Of a stretch of DNA of 64,000 bases, positions 11,429-22,880 are shown in pieces. Below the pieces are notes generated by a model, which saw nothing but the letters and a program-made list of their open reading frames with translations, did no database searches and was not told where the DNA came from. The stretch comes from Phascolarctos cinereus (Eukaryota; Chordata; Mammalia; Diprotodontia; Phascolarctidae), in assembly GCF_002099425.1 (NCBI RefSeq), contig NW_018344004.1, positions 3,561,501-3,625,500 on the forward strand, given 5' to 3'. The stretch's first letter is position 1. Each line of letters starts with the position of its first letter. The translations under genes were made by a program, and so were the position numbers.

Positions 11429-11802
11429 AAACATTTAATCTGCAAACAAAATCATCTAGTCATAGGCCACTGTGTGTGCATATACTATCTAATGCCAACA
11501 TCTCTATCTTTACTTGAAACCTTTTATACGAGGGCATGCTCTTGAGTTAATGATTAACACACTGTCAGTGGGGGAGAGCACACAGAGAATACACGGGAAC
11601 AGAGAACATGTGGGGAACCTGTGTGGTCAGAGAATGGAGGCATATCTAAGGAACCCCTGGAATCAGAAGGGACATGGGGAGCCACATGTGGACATTGCAA
11701 CTCACACTTCGAAGGCTACTGGCCTAGAGTTGTTCTTGTTGATGCCAATATATAATTAATTCACTTTGCCCTTAGCTACTCACTTCCTACATATTTTTGC
11801 TG

Positions 11803-12060
11803 TCATTATTCAATTGTTTTTCAGTTGTGTTTGACCCTTCATGACCCCTTTTTGGGGTTTTCTTGGCAAAGATACGAGAGTGGTTTTCCATTTCCTTCTC
11901 CAGCTCATTTTTACAGATGAGTAAACTGAGGCAAACAGGGTTAAGTGATTTGCTCAGGGTCACACACCTAGTAAGTGTCTGAGGCCAGAGTTGAACTCAG
12001 GGAAATGAGTCTTCTTGACACCATGCCCACCGCTCTATCCACTGAGATACTTAGCTGCCC
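11803..12060 (-). repeat. SINE-A
   Basis: Antisense of the full element: RTE-like tail first (TTTTTCAGTTGTGTTTGACC), head last (CTTAGCTGCCC). Confidence 0.9.
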
Positions 12061-12835
12061 TTACCACATGTGGGTAAATACAAATACTGTGTCTCTGTTC
12101 TCAAATAGCATCTCTGGAACCAGAGCTTCTCTCTGCTAGCATCTTCTGGGCTTCAGTATTCCAGGATCAACTACTGCTGATTTAACAGTGACTTATCTAG
12201 ACTATGATTTGTTTCCCAAGTCATATGTCTGGAACACAACTGAAAATGCAGAACAGAAGCTCAGAGCAAATATCAGTCTGCATATAGACTTGGAACTAAT
12301 CTACAGAGAGCCCTAGGAAGAGGAAAACCCACCCAAAGAGGGAGTCTGTGGGAGACAAGAAGGGCAAGGTGAGGACATTCACATTTAGTGGGCAAGAGGA
12401 AGAAGACATACTAAAGAAGGAGACAGAAAGGGAGTGTTTAGAAATGTAGATGGGAAACCAGGAGATGCACCGGTAAATTTTTAACAACTGGCTTTCTCAG
12501 AAAAAGCATTCATGGCACACATTTAAGTTTGATCTACATTAGTAACATGTTCTCCATCACTTTCTTAAGTCTAGATAATCAACAAAACAGTAAATCAAGC
12601 CCTGATCTATAGCATTTGTCAATTTCTGAGGTAAATATGGTTACTGAAAATTTAACAATCAGCTCTCATGATCCAGTACAAGTCAGTTCCAGCACATCAC
12701 TGGAGTGTCTCTGAAGCAGGGGGAAGGGAGATGATCAAGAAAAAGTAGATAATTATACTAATTAACTATTAATAATTAACAGTATTAAAAAGTGCAGAGG
12801 CCAAGGAAAATAAAGACTTAAAAAAAAAAAGGAGG
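12061..12835. other. Unclassified sequence
   Basis: No recognised repeat or gene. The 63-codon minus ORF at 12296-12487 is Ser/Phe/Leu-rich and unsupported. Confidence 0.4.
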
Positions 12836-12837
12836 GG

Positions 12838-13215
12838 GGAGCTATTGGATACTGACACCAAGCTTTCTGTGAAAGTAAAAGCCTATCTTTTCAAAACAAT
12901 ATTTTATTGGTGTTGCTTTATGTCATGGAACACCCCTGTCTCTGAAGAACTAAGATTTGTCACACAGAAGGCAATGGAAAGGCTCATGATAAGTGTGAGC
13001 AGGTGGCAATATATAAGCAAGGGGGAACTTGAAAGAACAGAAATAAAGAATATCATCACGGAATTATATGACAGGAAGAAAAGATGCTTTGGGTGTGTGG
13101 CAAGAATTAGAGAAGACAGGTGTTCAGCCACAGTACACTGTCAATTGGGAAGAAGTGAGGAAGACCTCTAGCATGTTGGGTGGTAAACTTTTGGCAGAAA
13201 GGAGGAAGTTAAAGA
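12838..13215 (+). repeat. RTE-like LINE fragment (same family as 1440-2410)
   Basis: The 108-codon frame at 12845-13171 reads like the C-terminal part of an RTE-type ORF: KAMERLMISVSRWQ, then ELYDRKKRCFGCVARI (active copies have RWAGHVAR here). The tail GAAGACCTCTAGCATGTTGG matches the other two copies. Confidence 0.65.
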
Positions 13216-13645
13216 TGGAGAGATGAGGGAGATAATCAGTGGAGGAAATAATCAACGAGCAAAGTGCCAGAGGAAATAGAAAGGGATAGGATCAAGAGGG
13301 CCAGTGGAGGGTTTAGCCTTAGCTTGGAGAAAGGTTTCCTCATCTCCTGACACTGTAAGATGGAGAAGATAGACAAAAACCAGGTTTTGATAGTGAGGGA
13401 AGGGAGTTGAGGGAGTTAAGCCTTGATCTCAGTAAATTGGAGGCAAGTCTTTCTGCTGAGAAAGAGGGGATAAGGATAGAATTGGGGATTGAAGGAGCAA
13501 ATCGCTGTGAGGAAGGTGATAGGAAATCATCAGGAGATGAATTGGAGGATTGCCATGCAACAGTGAGGACCCACATGAACTTAGATATTTAGATTATGTA
13601 ATTAGTTCTATGATCTCACTGGGGCGGGCACTTTAGCTGGGGTTA
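13216..13645 (-). repeat. Probable antisense L2/CR1-type LINE 5' coding region
   Basis: Plus-strand text such as GGATTGCCATGCAACAGTGA resembles 20948-20966 (GGATTGCCTAGCAACGATG), and both look like the antisense of an L2/CR1-like ORF. A family-level guess from shared text only. Confidence 0.35.
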
Positions 13646-13898
13646 AAAGGTATAAATTTAACTAGTAATCATTTATCTATTATCTTTAAAAGGTGATTTA
13701 CATAACAAAGTGCCTTCTTGCCTTTCCCATCACCTTACATTTTGTTTCTCCATACACGCTATGCTCCAGGTACACTATCCTATGTGCAGTTCTAGAAATA
13801 CTGCATTCCACCTCTGATCACATGATTTTGCAGTGTTGTCCACCATGCCTGGAATGCTCTCCCTCTTAACCTCTTGTTCTTGGTTTCCTTGATTTCTT

Positions 13899-14049
13899 TT
13901 TTTTTTTTATTAAGGCATTTGGGGTTAAGTGACTTGCCCAGGGTCACACAGCTAGTAAGTGTCAAGTGTTTGGTCTGAGGCAGGATTTGAACTCAGGTCC
14001 TCCTGACTTCAGAGCTGGTGCTCTACCCACTGCACCACCTAGCTGCCCC
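13899..14049 (-). repeat. SINE-B, unit 1 of a tandem pair
   Basis: Minus orientation, T-tract on the left and GCTGCCCC on the right. Contains GTTAAGTGACTTGCCCAGGG and GAACTCAGGTCCTCCTGAC. It has no duplication of its own; the 12-base CCTTGATTTCTT at 13887-13898 repeats only after unit 2. Confidence 0.92.
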
Positions 14050-14083
14050 AAAAATCAGTGTAAATTAAATCATTATTTTTAAA

Positions 14084-14226
14084 ATTTTTTTTGATGAGGC
14101 AATGGGGTTAAGTGACTTGCCCAGGGTCACACAGCTAGTAAGTGTCAAGTGTCTGAGGTTGGATTTGAACTCAGATCCTCCTGACTCCAAGGCCAGAGCT
14201 CTATCCACTGTACCACCTACCTGCCC
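14084..14226 (-). repeat. SINE-B, unit 2 of a tandem pair
   Basis: Same orientation as unit 1, separated by ~34 AT-rich bases. Its right flank carries the second copy of CCTTGATTTCTT (14238-14249), so both units appear to share one TSD. Confidence 0.92.
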
Positions 14227-14514
14227 TCTCCCCACCCCCTTGATTTCTTAAAGCCTGAGCTCATGTCCTACCTTCTGTAAGAGGTCTTTTCTAGTCTCCC
14301 TAGCAGTTAGTGTCGTCACCTCTGAACTTACTTTCCATCTGGTCTATATGGATTTTATATGTGCCTACATATTTACAGATGATCTCCTTCATCGGGATGT
14401 ACTTCTTGAGGTCTGTGATTATTTTTGCCTTTCTTTGTATTTCCATTGCTTAGCGCAGAGTCCATACTAAGCACATAGCACAAGGCAAAAGCTTAATAAA
14501 TGCTTGGGTGATTG

Positions 14515-15155
14515 ACTTAATTAAAGCTGCTTGTGCTATTTCCCAGGCGACTTACACCATAGATATCACTTAGCAAGGCACAGTAAAGCTTCCATGCCAC
14601 AGCTTAACAGAAGTTCATGTTCACAGACATTCAGAGTTTCAACTAGAAAAGTAGTCCATGGGTACAACCTGCTGGATATCACTGATATTGCAAAAGATCC
14701 ATCATGTCACAGAGGATTTCTCAGTTAATATTTTTCTTTCTTCTTTATACCTTGCATTCATGTTCATTTTTCAACAATAGCAGTTATGCTGGGGGAATGA
14801 AACATAATGCACAGGTCTTAAAAAATACACACGCATTCATGAGCATGCTCATTCTGCCAATCTCAGTGGAAAAATCAATCCTTTTCCTTACAGGATCACA
14901 GAATTTCAGAGTTGAAAGGAACATCAGGACCACAGAATTCAACAGAGCTGTTGAAAAGGAATTCTACTGGGATAATAGGGATGGGCAGGAGTCTAATTAT
15001 CTTGGTTATGTGAAATGCAATATCAAAGACACATCTGGTTTGTTCACTTGGTCTGACCATTGTCCTTGTGGGTGGTTAGTGGTAGTTAGGTATATCGACT
15101 CACAAGGTAATTGTTGGCTTCTAATAAAATGTCTCTCACTTGTTAGCTTCTAATA
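14515..15155. other. Unclassified sequence; longest plus ORF (149 codons) not supported as a gene
   Basis: The frame at 14704-15153 runs through a MIR3-like tail (14890-14945: GGATCACAGAATTTCAGAG) and has no recognisable domain. A short hydrophobic start is its only feature. Confidence 0.35.
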
Positions 15156-15161
15156 TAATAT

Positions 15162-15416
15162 GGGCAGCGAGGTGGTACCAAGAATAAAGTGCCAGGCCTG
15201 GAGTCAGGAAGACTCCTCTTCCTAAGTTCAAATCTGGCCTTAGACACTTACTAGCTGTGTGACCCTGGGTAAATCACTTAACACTATTTGCCTCAGTTTC
15301 CTCATCTGTAAAATGAGCTGGAGAAGGAAATGGCAAATCACTCCAGTATCTTTGCCAAGAAAACCCCAGATGGGATCATGAAGAGTTGGACATGACTGAA
15401 AATGACCAAACAACAA
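15162..15416 (+). repeat. SINE-A with target-site duplication
   Basis: GGGCAGCGAGGTGG head, full CORE region, tail GAGTTGGACATGACTGAAAA then CCAAACAACAAA. Flanked by AATATAAT on both sides. Confidence 0.9.
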
Positions 15417-15490
15417 AATATAATGTATTTGGAAAAGCTGTAAAGGCAGAAGATATCTTTATAAAGAGTCAATTGATTTCTACAGCTAAG

Positions 15491-15640
15491 TATGATTAGT
15501 TTAACTTCTGCAAGTCCAAATAAACTGTCCTTTTGTTTGACCTCATCAGTTCTCTTGAAGAAGTCAAAATGGGGATTGATTCCTGAATCCTCAGGCTTCA
15601 GCTCTGCTCATTTTGATTCTTCCTCTAGGACTCCATACTA
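15491..15640 (+). repeat. Unclassified 150-bp repeat, copy 2
   Basis: See copy 1 at 3397-3545. Shared text includes TATGATTAGTTTAACTT and CAGGCTTCAGCTCTGCTCA. Confidence 0.8.
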
Positions 15641-16755
15641 GGAAAGCAGGCCATTATCCTAGTGCAGTTCTGATGCTGGGCCAAGAAAAGGTCTAATAAA
15701 ATCTAAAGATATACCTACCCAGAACCGTGATTGCATTAGGAATGGTTGTAAAACCCCTAGGAGCTTTCCAACTGGATCCTTGGCCTAGGGGCCAATCTTG
15801 AAAGTGTAGAAGTCCCTAGGGCCAAAAGTCCTAGGTGACCAGTGGTGGAAAGAGAGTCTATGGGGCAGCAGTAATGGAGAACATACTTGTTAGCCTGAGG
15901 ACTACTAGATACGCTTTGCTTTTCAGAACCACCTCAGTACTCAGGGCAGATGAGCTTCAGCTGGTATTAACATAGTGGGCCTTTTGAGGGCACATTATAA
16001 GGTCTTTTCCCACCCAGCCCTAATTATTAAACAAGGACTGAGTCATTCTAGATATTTACTGATGGTTGTTACAGGGTTTTGTTTGTTTGTTTGTTTTTTC
16101 CCTTAGTATCAAGATAACAGAAAGGAGAAAAAGCATGATTCCATTGAAAAGTTTCAACATCAGATACTATAGAAATATGTAAAACTAGGAAGCTTTTTTT
16201 CTTAAACAAATTACTTCTTTAGCATACAAAATTAATCTATCCCCCCCTTGTCTTGCCTAAGCTCAAGAGTTTGGTAGATGTGGGGAAGAGGAGAGGGATG
16301 AAAAAGTAGATTTTTGCACAAGGCTTGACTTAGGGATTTTGAGCATCAGTTATGAAAAACATACCCTTGGCAAGGTCATAAGGCCACAGGGCAGTGTGCT
16401 TTAATACAGCAATATTTTAAAATGTATGTTAATGTGTAGAATAGTATTCAATCTCCCAGACTGACACCCAAAAAAACCATAATCTGTGCGCGCTGAACTT
16501 GGCAAGGTTTTTGGTTTTAAAAGCTCGGTCTCTGCCTATGGCTTCTATTTTGGATCCTGCCCCCCCCCTTTAACTTCCTGCAAAAAATTCCCCAACCCAC
16601 CAATTCCCCAAGCCAGTCACTCACATACTTAGAAGGCAGCATCCAGGGGCCCTTGCTCAGTCACCATTCCTCAGTACTCTTTGCAGAATTGGGCACTGCT
16701 GACCACTTCTTGAAAATCTCTTAATTTTAACACTAATATTATAAGTTATCTAGGA
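15641..16755. other. Single-copy-looking sequence, no gene recognised
   Basis: No repeat family seen apart from short homopolymers. No coding frame or RNA gene that I can support. Confidence 0.4.
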
Positions 16756-16759
16756 TGAT

Positions 16760-17190
16760 GCCATAAAATTAATTAACAAATGTTTATTGAAGAAATATTA
16801 TGTGCAAGACATTGTGTTAGATAGTGTGGGCTTTATAGAGACTTTGATGGAGTCTCTGCAGATTACAAAAACCCATCCTTGTCTGTCATCCTGTGCTGTT
16901 CTTGTCCAGGTTTTTCTATAAATCCTCCACAAGAGGGCACCACCCAACATACAGCAGCTTTCTCTTAGTTCTCCTGATGTGTGGATTACATTTTTAAGGG
17001 TAATCCTCAATGCGAAAAGGATTTAGTTTCGACAAGCTTTTATTAAGTGCCTTCTATTAAATACATGTGAGGAATGTGGTGTTTAGAGGCAGGCTTGAGA
17101 GTCAGGAAAACCCGGACTTAAGAACTGCCTCTGACATATACTAGCTATGTCACCATGGGCAGGGCACTGAACCTCCCAATGCCTCGTCTA
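16760..17190 (+). repeat. Composite repeat unit, copy 1 (unknown block + L2 3' end + CORE-SINE)
   Basis: An L2 3'-end trace (16765-16830, antisense) precedes an unknown block at 16865-17000. Then come an L2-like GCTTTTATTAAGTGCCTTCT and a CORE-SINE with CTGACATATACTAGCTATGT. The last three parts recur in the same order at 18660-19000. Confidence 0.6.
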
Positions 17191-17301
17191 ATAATAAAGC
17201 AAAACTACGTTAAAATTTAGTAACAGTACAATTACACAGGAGGTTTTAACAAGTCAATGATCAAATAAAGTGCTTTATGTTTCAACAATACATCATATTT
17301 A

Positions 17302-17308
17302 TATGTAT

Positions 17309-17333
<25 letters not shown>
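17302..17333. repeat. (AC)n microsatellite
   Basis: About 14 AC units flanked by ATAT. Confidence 0.95.
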
Positions 17334-17339
<6 letters not shown>

Positions 17340-17394
17340 ACAAACATGCATATGAGATAGTCAAGACAATACCATTCCCATTGACCTCGTGTGT

Positions 17395-17598
17395 GCCTAT
17401 TTATGTTATATATTGTCTCTCCCATTAGAATGTGAAGTCTTTGAAGGCGGGCTCTTTTTGCTTTTTCTTTGTATCTGCAGTGTTTAGCACGATGTCCAGC
17501 ATATAGTCAATATTTAATGTTGGTTGGTTGGTAAATTTGTATTAGATGACCTGTAAGACATCTTCAAGATCTAAAAACACTCTAATTCTGGGAATCTT

Positions 17599-17600
<2 letters not shown>
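17395..17600 (+). repeat. L2 3' end followed by a MIR3-like tail
   Basis: GAATGTGAAGTCTTTGAAGG and TTTAGCACGATGTCCAGCAT mark the L2 terminus. TTAGATGACCTGTAAGACAT marks a degenerate MIR3 3' end. Confidence 0.6.

Positions 17601-17603
<3 letters not shown>

Positions 17604-17657
<54 letters not shown>
17604..17657. repeat. (CT)n microsatellite
   Basis: About 26 CT units, one of the longest perfect simple repeats here. Confidence 0.97.
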
Positions 17658-17660
<3 letters not shown>

Positions 17661-17789
17661 TATGATAGAAAATGTACAATATGTATAGCATGCTCACGTA
17701 TTTGTTTTTGAGAGAAAGAGCTTATACTATAAGAGAGGAAATACTACAAAATTTCAAAGTGTTTTATTAATAAAACAGTGAGGCAGTAC

Positions 17790-18070
17790 GGGCTTGAAGT
17801 GGACGCTGTGCTGAGCTTGGAATCCAGAAGACAAAGGTTCCAATTCTGCCTCCAAGACTCATTAGCATTGTGCCCAACAGCCCATTAACTTTTCTGAGCC
17901 TCAGGCAAGTCTAAGACTTTTCTATGAAGTTACAGATTCAATTCAATTCCATTTAACAAGTATTTTTAAATGCTTTCTTGGCGCTGTACTTGGTGCTGAG
18001 GATAGCAAGACAGAAATGAAGTAGTCCCTACCCACAAGAAGCTTGTATTCTATTACCCTCAGAGGGAACA
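17790..18070. repeat. CORE-SINE (+) and antisense L2 3' end
   Basis: 17797-17935 is a diverged CORE-SINE (GGAATCCAGAAGACAAAGGT). 17940-18065 is an antisense L2 end (GCGCTGTACTTGGTGCTGAG). Confidence 0.6.
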
Positions 18071-18659
18071 TGGTCTGCAAAATCACAGCTATTTGTTTTA
18101 TAACTAAAGATGCCTAAACACCATTTTCCTGAACTTGGCCAGGCAAGCTCTTCTGTGGATGGCTGTCTACAAAGTTCTTATGCCATCTAGTGGGAGAAAT
18201 GGTTTTCCTTTTGATTTGGGCCCTTTGCCAGTCAGCTCCCCAGCTTTTCATTTATCACAACTCAACTACATTATGCCTGATAAATCATATCAAAATTATA
18301 GCCTAGGAAAACTAGAATAAAGAGAAAAGTTCAAGTACAATAATGCCTTGCCCTAAATAACTGGCAGGTCATGTACAGTCATGTGGCCGGTTCTTATCAA
18401 CAATAACGCCAGTAAGATAAGTGAGAGACGAAAGGTAGTCTATAACCGATAACATTTGTAAGCTATTGGCGTATATTAGTAAGCCATTATATCATGATGT
18501 GACTGTTCATCATTTTTTTCTATTTAATCAAGAACCTCCAACGTCTCTATTATAGCACAGTCTGAAAGTAGGGGGAGGAAGACAGACACTTTCTGACTAT
18601 GAGTTCTTCTATTCTCGATGGCTCTGTGATCTCATTGACTTGGTATTCCTTTCAACAAT

Positions 18660-19085
18660 CCAGATAAAAACCTGTCCATGCCTGCCCATCCTATGCCACT
18701 CTTGTCCATGCCCTCTCATAAATCGTCCACAGGAAGGTACTACACAACGTACTGCCGCTGTCCCCTGTCACTGTGTGGATCCCAATTAACACTATATGTC
18801 AAAGTGGTTTTTTTTTTAAATTACAAATCCAGATTCAGCAAGCCTTTATGAAGTACCTACTACGTGTACAGAAGGGATTGCATAGTATGGTGGCTAGAGG
18901 GTAGACCTTGGAGTCAATACAAGTTCTGTCTCTGACACATGCTACTATAGGACATCGGGCAGGGCAAGCTCTCCACGCCCTTGGATGCTCTTTGAGTACG
19001 TTGCAGAGCACTTTCAGGATCTGCATTCTCTAAGGGAGTTTCTATACTGGAAATCGCCCGCACCTATAAAATAAATCACAGGTCT
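18660..19085 (+). repeat. Composite repeat unit, copy 2
   Basis: Matches copy 1 in order: CATAAATCGTCCACAGGAAG (copy 1 TATAAATCCTCCACAAGAGG), CACTGTGTGGATC, then CAGCAAGCCTTTATGAAGTA, then a Ther-like CORE-SINE ending GGATCTGCATTCTCTAAGGG. More diverged than a recent tandem duplication would be. Confidence 0.6.
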
Positions 19086-19159
19086 GCTTTGAGCTTACAC
19101 CCATGCCGGCCCTTCCTTTCTTCCCCTCTGTGAATGAATGGATAAAGGAAAAAATTAAT

Positions 19160-19262
19160 TATATGAACGAAAAAGCATCTATGAAGCCCTTACAGTGTAC
19201 AAAGCACTGTGCTAAGTGCTGGGGATACAAATAGAGATGTATAAGACACTGTGGTAGTCAAT
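19160..19262 (-). repeat. L2 3'-end fragment
   Basis: GTGTACAAAGCACTGTGCTA followed by GTGCTGGGGATACAAAT is the antisense L2 terminus. Confidence 0.7.
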
Positions 19263-19264
19263 AG

Positions 19265-19875
19265 AGACAAAGTCAAAACAGCCCCTTCCCAGTTCCCTGC
19301 AACAGACCCTGGCCTGCCTCTGGAGCTACAGATAGTGAGGCTAATTCCAGAAGGACTGGGGCACCAAATAGCCTTTAAAACCTGAATCTGTCAAGCAGAT
19401 GTTTAGAACTTAGAATAGTCAGCCCCAAGTAGACAGGACAAGCATTGGAAAAGGAGGTCAGTGAGGAAGAAAAGGGACCAAAGGAAGATTAAGGAACTAG
19501 TTCTCTATGTTTTGCATGCAAAAGAATCATTAACTAATGAGACCTCTGTAATTTGTAAATTCGCCTCCTTTTAATTCCTTAGCATATGTCTCTGTGACAT
19601 TTAGTAGTAGTAAGAACAAAAAAAAATAACCTTAAAAACACTGAAAAGACAGTGTTTTCATTGAACATGGCAAAGAAGTAATCATAATCATAATCTTTTC
19701 CTACAGGTTATGCTACATGAATGGTTCTTTTAGAAGCTGGGATCATTGAGGGAAATTCACGTCAGTGAGCCTCAAAGTGGGCAACAGCTAGCCAAGACCA
19801 AAGGCTTGTTGGCAGAAAAGAGCAGGTACAGTGAGCCTATGACAGCACTGTCTGGAACTGTCTGAAATTCCCCTT
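19265..19875. other. Unclassified sequence
   Basis: No recognised repeat, RNA gene or coding region. Confidence 0.4.
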
Positions 19876-19879
19876 TTTG

Positions 19880-20760
19880 GTATCACACCTTATTCTTCCA
19901 CCTCTTTCACCTCCTCACTCCTCCTGCTCTTAACACTTATCTCTACCTCTAGTCCCTTCCTTCCCTGTTCCCCAAGTCTGTGATTCCACATCTATATTCA
20001 CTTCTTTCCTTTACTCAGACTAGACCTTTTGGATGGACTTAAGTCTTTCTTGCTCTCTTGTCCTACCTCCTATCCAGTTATGGACAGATCCCACCTTCCA
20101 TTTTCTCTATTCCTGGCCCTGGGTTGATGAACATCACTTGAAAGATTTATAAAGCCAGACTAATTGACTAGACCATGGGTGCATACTCTCTAATCTCAGC
20201 TGGGCCCCAGTAATCTTTTTATTTATATTCTTTGTTGCATTCCTTATAGCTGATGTTGAAACTTTTTCTTTTCTCAAGACCTCAAGTCCACCCTAATCCC
20301 TCTCAATCCCTGTAAATCAGTGGTGTCAAACTAAAATAGAAACCAGGGCCACTAACATAGTCATATATTGACTTGGTTTTAAAATGGTAATATTATCTGT
20401 TTTATTATATTTTATTTATTTTGTTAAATATTTCCTAATTACATTTTAATCTGGTTCAGGCCAGATTTGGCAGTGTTGTGAGGGGTCATATGTTTGACAC
20501 CTCTGCTGTAGATGACCTTACCTCCTATTTTAAGGAGGACTAAGTCATCAAATATGTTTCCTAAACTCTTATTTGTTATCTTCATCTATTCTTCCTTTAT
20601 TTTCTCCTATAATGGAAGTGACCATCCTCCTTTCCAAGGCCAAAACTTTCATCCTTGTACAACCCTTCCTAGATCCCTCTAAGACTTTGCTCTAGCTGTA
20701 ATTTTCTTTGCTTCCTTCCTTCCCTCTTTGCTTTCTTCCCTCCTTCCTTCTTCTTTCCTC
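19880..20760 (+). repeat. L2/CR1-type LINE coding fragment, part 1
   Basis: Pyrimidine-rich sense-strand LINE sequence. 20590-20710 reads like the block upstream of the RT (AATGGAAGTGACCATCCTCC). It is split by a hAT element at 20318-20505 and seems to continue at ~22095 after an inserted L1-containing block. Confidence 0.5.
20318..20505. mobile_element. hAT-type nonautonomous DNA transposon (188 bp) with 8-bp TSD
   Basis: Termini CAGTGGTGTCAAACT and GTTTGACACCTCTG are inverted repeats. The flanking 8-mers are CTGTAAAT (20310-20317) and CTGTAGAT (20506-20513), one mismatch. No room for a transposase; a MITE of a hAT family. Confidence 0.88.
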
Positions 20761-20764
20761 ATCC

Positions 20765-21530
20765 CCTCTGTGAAATCAAATGAATAAGAAGGAGAAAAAG
20801 GAGGTCTCAGAGAAGGGTGAAATATGAGGCAAGGTGAGAGGGGAGGAGAGGGTTAGCCATGGGAGGTTTGAGGAAGGATGAAAAGGTTTGAAATTGCTGC
20901 TGTGGAGAGTGAGATAATGAGTTGATAAGAAAAGTGTAGAAGGATTGCCTAGCAACGATGAGGGCCTAGTTGAAGTTGTGTAATATAAATTTGTAGTGGA
21001 CCCAATCAGAACAGTTGCATGATTTTCTCCACCTTCAGTCAGTGGAGGTGTGTAGGAGTGAAGGCAGCCTATGGTGGGAATGATCCAAGGCTAAGGACTG
21101 GCAGGGCGCAACTGGAAATATGACAAGGAGGCCAGGGACTCAGGAGAAGAGAACAGCATAAAATTGAACTGGTTTAGCAGAGAGTTAAGATGGGGAAAAG
21201 CAGAGAAAGTCAGTAGTACAAGGTTGATAGTCTGTTAGAGAACTGAGGGGTCAAGGGATCGGTGTGGACAAAGAGTATGGTTTGATATGGTTAGATAAGG
21301 AGACTTAAGAGCTCTTAAACATGGAGGTGGTACATTTGAGGGTAATTAGCAAGAGCAAGGTTATGACCATCTTTGTGTGTGGCTAAGGTAGGTTGGAAGA
21401 GTAAGTTATGGGAAGTGAGTAGGTTGAAGAAGTGAACAGTTAAGTTGTTTAAAGGGGTATCAATATGTGTACTGAGGTCCTCTACTATAAGGGTAAGAGT
21501 TGGAGGGGAGAGAAAGATTGTGAGCCATCT
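20765..21530 (-). repeat. Probable antisense L2/CR1-type LINE region
   Basis: Purine-rich text such as GGATTGCCTAGCAACGATGA matches the segment at ~13545. The assignment is by resemblance only. Confidence 0.35.
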
Positions 21531-21539
21531 CTTCTGACA

Positions 21540-22090
21540 ATGAATAAAAAAGAAAGAGGGAAAAGCAATTTAAGAAAAACTAATCAACATACCAACCGAG
21601 TCTGACGGTATATGCGATGCTACCTACCTACAATTCCCCATCTCACTGAAGAAGGGAGGAAGATACATTTTCTCTTTTCTTCTTTGGGATCAGTTTTGCT
21701 CAGTGTAATGATTCAGCATTCGATTTCAAGGTTTGGGGGTTTTGTTGCTGGTATTGTTATTTTTGATATTTACGTTGTAGTTATTGTCATATATATTATT
21801 TTCCTGGTTCTGCTTATGTCACTTTATATCAATTCGAATAAGCCTTCCCATACTTCTTTGAATTTTTCATGCTTATTGTTTCTTATGGCACAGTAATATT
21901 CCATTATGTTCATGTTCCATAACTTGTTTAGCCAGTCCTTAATCAATGGACATCTAGTTTGTTTCTAGTTCTTTGCTACTACAAAAAGTATGGCTAAATA
22001 TACATTCGCACAAACACACACACACATAATATATCTTTCTTTCTGATTTTGGCGTTTTGTTGGGTATATACTGAGCAGTGGTATCTCTGG
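21540..22090 (-). repeat. L1 LINE 3' region
   Basis: Antisense marsupial L1 3' end: CCTGGTTCTGCTTATGTCAC, GGCACAGTAATATTCCATTA, CAATGGACATCTAGTTTGTT, and GTTGGGTATATACTGAGCAG. ORFs in this stretch are not L1 ORFs (wrong strand). Confidence 0.8.
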
Positions 22091-22534
22091 ACCAAAACAC
22101 CACTAAAAGATTAGTCTACACTCATTGCCTCTACTCCTCTCTAATCCTTTAGCTCCCAGCCCCTTACAATCTATCTTCAGTACCCAGTATCCCACTAAAA
22201 CCACTCTCTTAAAGGTTATCAGTGACCTACTAATCACCAAATCCAATGACTCTTTCTCAGTCGTCATCCTCCTTGACCACTACAAAGCATTTGACACTAC
22301 TGACCGCTGTATATTTTTTAGCTACTTTCCTCCCTTGACTTCTGTGCTACCTACACTCCCCTGACTTCTATCGCTGTTTCTTCTCTGTCCTGCTGGTTTT
22401 TCTTCCTCCTTCCCACCCCACTCACCCTTAATTTTTGTATTTCCCATTTCTCTGTTTTTGTCTGTCTTCTCTTCCTCTCTTTGATGATTTCATGCCCTCT
22501 CATGGTTTGTGTCACCTCAGTGTGGATGATTCTT

Positions 22535-22680
22535 TTTTTTTTTTTGGCTAGGCAATGGGGTTAAGCGACTTGCCCAGTGTCACACAGCTAATAAGTGTTA
22601 TGTGTCTGAGGACGGATTTGAACTCAGGTCCTTCTGAATTCAGGGCCAGTGCTCTATCCACTGCACCACCTAGCTGCCCC
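22535..22680 (-). repeat. SINE-B with perfect 12-bp target-site duplication
   Basis: TGGATGATTCTT occurs at 22523-22534 and 22681-22692. The T-tract is on the left and GCTGCCCC on the right. On the element strand the duplication follows TTT and starts AAGA, as expected for L1 endonuclease. Confidence 0.95.
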
Positions 22681-22713
22681 TGGATGATTCTTAAAGCTTT
22701 ATTTCCAGCCCCT

Positions 22714-22880
22714 TGTTTGTTGTTCATTCATTCATTTATGTCCAACTCTTCATGACTCGTTAGACCATAGCCCACCAGGCCCTTCTATCCTCTACTACCT
22801 CCCAAAATCGTCCAAGCTCATGTTCATCACTTCCATGACATTATCTATCTCACCCTCTGCCACCCCCTTCTCCTTTAATC
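22714..22880 (-). repeat. RTE/BovB LINE 3' tail
   Basis: TATGTCCAACTCTTCATGAC then CATAGCCCACCAGGCCCTTC is the antisense of the BovB 3' end. Confidence 0.75.

Larger units (their letters stand above)
13725..14512 (+). repeat. L2 LINE 3' end, interrupted by two SINEs
   Basis: Sense L2: CATGCCTGGAATGCTCTCCC, then after the SINE pair GAGCTCATGTCCTACCTTC, then GTATTTCCATTGCTTAGCGC and a terminal TTAATAAATGCTTGGGTGAT. Confidence 0.8.

Noticed and set aside
14704-15153. 149-codon ORF, the longest in the window
   Set aside because: It runs through a MIR3-like tail, has no domain or codon bias I can see, and a frame of this length is expected by chance in 64 kb.
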